DNA from: Magnetococcales bacterium
GTDB taxonomy: Bacteria; Pseudomonadota; Magnetococcia; Magnetococcales; JADGCH01
Assembly (NCBI GenBank): GCA_015228995.1
Contig: JADGCM010000077.1
Location: forward strand, 1 to 8,078
Length of the DNA: 8,078 nt
Reading direction: 5' to 3'
Part shown: positions 5,442 through 8,078 of the stretch, piece after piece
Layout: every line of letters begins with the position of its first letter
Numbering within the stretch: the first letter of the stretch is position 1
Position numbers and translations under genes: made by a program
The notes under the pieces: model-generated
What the model saw: the letters and a program-made list of their open reading frames with translations, nothing else
Told to the model about the DNA's origin: nothing
Databases searched by the model: none

Positions 5442-6463
5442 TCGGGCGCCGACAGAACTGTCAATCTAAGCCAGTGCATCACCTCTGGACGGCGTTCACA
5501 CATGGCATTCCAACGGAAGTGTTCCGATAAGTTACGCAAGAAAGCAATCTTATTCGGATCGCGCCCACCTTGCTCAACAGAATCGATTTGATGACTGGTT
5601 CTGAAACGATTGAACAGTAGGGGAGTAATGGGGTGATCGTGAGAATCGTGGCACTCCACAATCATGTCGCAATGTACCAACGCTGGCACCAACTCTGGGT
5701 CTAACAGATCTTCCTCGCATCCTTCACAATCAATAAAAATCAGGATTTTTCCGTGCTCTACAGCCAATTGTTGTAACCGCTCACCAGAACAGAGGCCCGA
5801 TACATGAACACGGTCAGCAACACCATTCGCAAGAGCCATGCGAGAACAAACTCGTTGTACCTCCTCATTGGCATCAAAAGCATAGACAGAAACATCCGGC
5901 ATGGACCGGGCAAAACCAACAGCATAATACCCCTCAAAGCAACCGATATTGGCAATTGCTTTGTATAGGTTGGACTGGATAGCCTCCTGGATCCACACGT
6001 GTAATTCACTCTCATAGTGACCAAACAGCTTGCCCGTACCCTCATAAGCAGCAGTGAAAGATGCCGGCGTTCGAGCGTAGTCGTGAATTAGCATGCCACG
6101 GAAAGGCCCATCTTGTACGGTACTATCAAATTGCTGATAGGCCTCTGGCTGTACCACGAGCATGGCCAACGCCGCATAATGCTCCATTTGATTAAATACA
6201 GACTGTTTTACATGCCTCAATAGATTAAGTGGTTCAGCGTAGTCCTCAGGTGCGTAGGCCAAGGCATGACGATAGCAATCAACAGCACCCGTTAAATTTT
6301 CTTGCCGTTGATAGATGATACCCAATAAACACCAAGCATCAGCCCGTTCTGGCTCCTGGTTCAGCACTTTTTTGCATAGCTCCACGGCCTGCACATATTG
6401 CTGACCAACCATCAGCTGCTGAGCCGATTGCAGCAAGTCAAACGCGGTCGGTGGGGTATTCAT
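5438..6463 (-). CDS. TPR protein fused to an FkbM-like SAM-dependent methyltransferase domain
   Basis: 341 residues. Two TPR-like units occupy about residues 8-75 (AVELCKKVLNQEPERADAWCLLGIIYQRQENLTGAVDCYRHAL). After a linker, residues about 155-275 resemble a Rossmann-type methyltransferase core: a glycine-rich loop IANIGCFEGYYAVG (170-183), an acidic strand end VYAFDANEE (D197), then VADRVHVSGLC, and ILIFIDCEGCEEDLLD (240-255), which resembles the FkbM 'DvEGaE' signature. MIVECHD follows. FkbM-type enzymes O-methylate sugars or polyketide-like hydroxyls, so a glycan substrate is plausible, but the substrate cannot be read from the sequence. ATG 6463 follows EttA by 41 bases; no strong ribosome site precedes it (only AGGG, 11 bases upstream). 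It ends at TGA 5440-5438, overlapping the start of the TPR-glycosyltransferase gene. The family of the catalytic part is inferred from motifs only; another SAM-binding function is possible. Confidence 0.72.
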   Translation of the reverse strand: MNTPPTAFDLLQSAQQLMVGQQYVQAVELCKKVLNQEPERADAWCLLGIIYQRQENLTGAVDCYRHALAYAPEDYAEPLNLLRHVKQSVFNQMEHYAALAMLVVQPEAYQQFDSTVQDGPFRGMLIHDYARTPASFTAAYEGTGKLFGHYESELHVWIQEAIQSNLYKAIANIGCFEGYYAVGFARSMPDVSVYAFDANEEVQRVCSRMALANGVADRVHVSGLCSGERLQQLAVEHGKILIFIDCEGCEEDLLDPELVPALVHCDMIVECHDSHDHPITPLLFNRFRTSHQIDSVEQGGRDPNKIAFLRNLSEHFRWNAMCERRPEVMHWLRLTVLSAPD

Positions 6464-6504
6464 ATAAATTCTAGCCCTAAAAACATACCAGCTGATTGCA
6501 CGTA

Positions 6505-8078
6505 CTACTGCAACTTTCTGTAGCGAATACGGTGGGGTTGGTCAGCGGACGCTCCCAGACGTTTATGACGATCTGCCTCGTACTCTTGGTAGTTGCCTTC
6601 AAAGAAGAACAGCTGTGATTCCCCTTCAAAGGCTAAAATATGGGTCACGACCCGATCTAAAAACCAGCGGTCGTGGGAGACGACCACCGCACTGCCCGGA
6701 AATTCAAGAATGGCTTCCTCAAGGGAGCGCAACGTCTCCACATCCAGATCGTTGGTTGGTTCGTCAAGCAGCAGCAGATTGCCCCCTTTACGCAGCAGAC
6801 GCGCTAAATGGACCCGATTGCGTTCACCGCCTGATAACACCTTACATTTTTTCTGCTGGTCGGTTCCCTTTAGATTAAACCACGCCGCATAAGTGCGTGA
6901 GCTGATGCTGCGATCTCCCAGTTGCAACATCTCCTGACCATCGGAGATCACCTCCCAAGCGGTTTTTTCCGGGTCTAATGCCTCGCGGCTTTGATCGACA
7001 TGAGTGAGCACGACCGCATCCCCCAAGCGTAACGTGCCACTATCCGGCTGCTCCTCACCGGTTAGCATCCGCAAGAAAGTGGTCTTACCCGAGCCATTGG
7101 CGCCAATCACCCCCAAAATACCACCACGCGGCAGGGTGAAAGAGAGATGATCAATCAACAGCCGATCGCCAAACCCTTTGCACAGGTCGGTGGCCTGGAT
7201 GACGATCTCGCCCAACCGTGGCCCCGGCGGGATGAACAGGCTATTGGTCTCTCGTCGTTGGTCGCGATGGCGTGCCGCTAACTCCTCGTAAGCATTGATA
7301 CGGGCCTTGTTTTTGGCTTGTCGGGCGCGCGGTGCTGCCCGCACCCACTCCAGCTCGGTTTGTAGCCGCTTGCGCAGGGCATCGTCTTCGCGTTTTTCTT
7401 GGGACAGCCGCTGTTCTTTTTGTTCCAACCAGGAGGAGTAATTGCCCTGCCAAGGAATGCCCCGGCCCCGATCCAATTCCAAAATCCAACCCGCAGCGTT
7501 ATCCAAGAAATAACGGTCGTGGGTGACGGCTACCACTGTGCCCGAATATTCCTGCAAGTAGCGCTCTAGCCAAGCGACCGACTCGGCATCAAGATGGTTG
7601 GTCGGTTCGTCGAGCAGCAACATATCCGGTGCCGATAACAACAAACGGCAGAGGGCGATGCGGCGTTTTTCGCCGCCCGAAAGGTGGGTGACCGCCTCGT
7701 CCCAGGGCGGGATGCGCAGGGCATCGGCCGCGATCTCCAATTTACGATCCAACTCCCAACCGTCGGCGTGGTCGATGGCCTCTTGCAGTTCACCCTGCTC
7801 GGCCAACAGCGCGTTCATCTCATCGTCGTTCTGCACTTCGGCAAATTTCATCGAGATATCGTTGAAGCGATCCAGCAGGGCCTTAATGGGGGCCACCCCC
7901 TCTTCAACGTTGCCACGTACGCTTTTGCTGGCGTCGAGTGACGGTTCTTGTGGTAAATAACCAATGCGAATGCCCGGTGCTGGGGAGGCCTCGCCATTGA
8001 AGTCACGATCAATACCGGCCATGATCCGCAACAGCGATGACTTGCCAGCCCCATTCAATCCCAGTACCCCAATTTTAG
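6505..8078 (-). CDS. ettA: Energy-dependent translational throttle protein EttA (ABC-F ATPase), 5' truncated
   Basis: About 524 residues are visible; the N-terminus, about 34 residues by comparison with the usual 555-residue EttA, lies beyond the window edge. The frame runs open to the edge as KIGVLGLNGAGKS, so the TTG at 8058 is an internal leucine, not a start. Two ABC cassettes are present. The first has Walker A GLNGAGKSS, signature LSGGEKRRIAL and Walker B LLLDEPTNHLD. The second has GANGSGKTT, LSGGERNRVHLARLL and LLLLDEPTNDLD, then VVSHDRWFLDRV. Both catalytic glutamates are kept. Between them lies the charged linker (EQKEQRLSQEKREDDALRKRLQTELEWVR and RQAKNKARINAYEEL), and the first cassette holds the EttA-type arm insertion. 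The C-terminus ends RLGASADQPHRIRYRKLQ, typical of EttA. The family binds the ribosomal E site and gates the first elongation steps by ATP/ADP ratio; it has no membrane domain. Confidence 0.96.
   Translation of the reverse strand, partial: KIGVLGLNGAGKSSLLRIMAGIDRDFNGEASPAPGIRIGYLPQEPSLDASKSVRGNVEEGVAPIKALLDRFNDISMKFAEVQNDDEMNALLAEQGELQEAIDHADGWELDRKLEIAADALRIPPWDEAVTHLSGGEKRRIALCRLLLSAPDMLLLDEPTNHLDAESVAWLERYLQEYSGTVVAVTHDRYFLDNAAGWILELDRGRGIPWQGNYSSWLEQKEQRLSQEKREDDALRKRLQTELEWVRAAPRARQAKNKARINAYEELAARHRDQRRETNSLFIPPGPRLGEIVIQATDLCKGFGDRLLIDHLSFTLPRGGILGVIGANGSGKTTFLRMLTGEEQPDSGTLRLGDAVVLTHVDQSREALDPEKTAWEVISDGQEMLQLGDRSISSRTYAAWFNLKGTDQQKKCKVLSGGERNRVHLARLLRKGGNLLLLDEPTNDLDVETLRSLEEAILEFPGSAVVVSHDRWFLDRVVTHILAFEGESQLFFFEGNYQEYEADRHKRLGASADQPHRIRYRKLQ

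Noticed and set aside
6479..6503. Weak hairpin between ettA and the TPR-methyltransferase gene on the minus strand (ACGTGC/GTATGT, then a T5 run).
   Set aside because: Two of six pairs are G-U and the loop is nine bases, so the stem is probably too weak. With only 41 bases between the genes, co-transcription remains likely.

Overview
The window looks like chromosomal DNA of a motile Gram-negative proteobacterium with a FlhF/FleN/FliA-type flagellar system, the kind found in polarly flagellated species. The evidence is a MinD-like FleN/FlhG C-terminus followed by the flagellar sigma factor FliA, a DUF2802 protein, and a FliK-type hook-length domain protein. A bacterial EttA orthologue and a tRNA-Glu with an encoded CCA also fit. 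TPR proteins carrying a C-terminal GT9-like domain are, from memory, common in alphaproteobacteria and magnetotactic cocci, but the taxon cannot be fixed from this window.

Layout. Bases 1-3038 (+ strand) hold a compact flagellar run: the 3' end of fleN/flhG, fliA, a membrane-anchored DUF2802 gene, and a FliK-like gene that overlaps the DUF2802 stop codon (TGATG). Bases 3039-3145 are a spacer with a plausible stable-RNA promoter. Bases 3146-3221 are tRNA-Glu(UUC). Bases 3222-3371 have no gene but hold several small inverted repeats and separate the convergent transcription units. Bases 8078-3372 (- strand, read right to left) hold the translation factor EttA (5' end outside the window), a TPR protein fused to an FkbM-like SAM-dependent methyltransferase fold, and a large TPR protein fused to a GT9/heptosyltransferase-like domain. 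The last two overlap by four bases (TTGA), so they are probably translated together.

How the genes may work together. FleN restrains flagellar number, FliA drives late flagellar genes, and the DUF2802 and FliK-like proteins are probably accessory flagellar factors. The overlapping TPR-methyltransferase and TPR-glycosyltransferase pair suggests sequential glycan or protein modification. Flagellin or surface-polysaccharide modification is a reasonable guess given the neighbourhood, but nothing in the sequence proves it.

No mobile element, CRISPR array or obvious defence system is visible. The most interesting points are the coupled TPR-enzyme pair, the altered nucleotide-sugar motif in its glycosyltransferase-like domain, and a run of eight G residues where the ribosome binding site of the DUF2802 gene should be.
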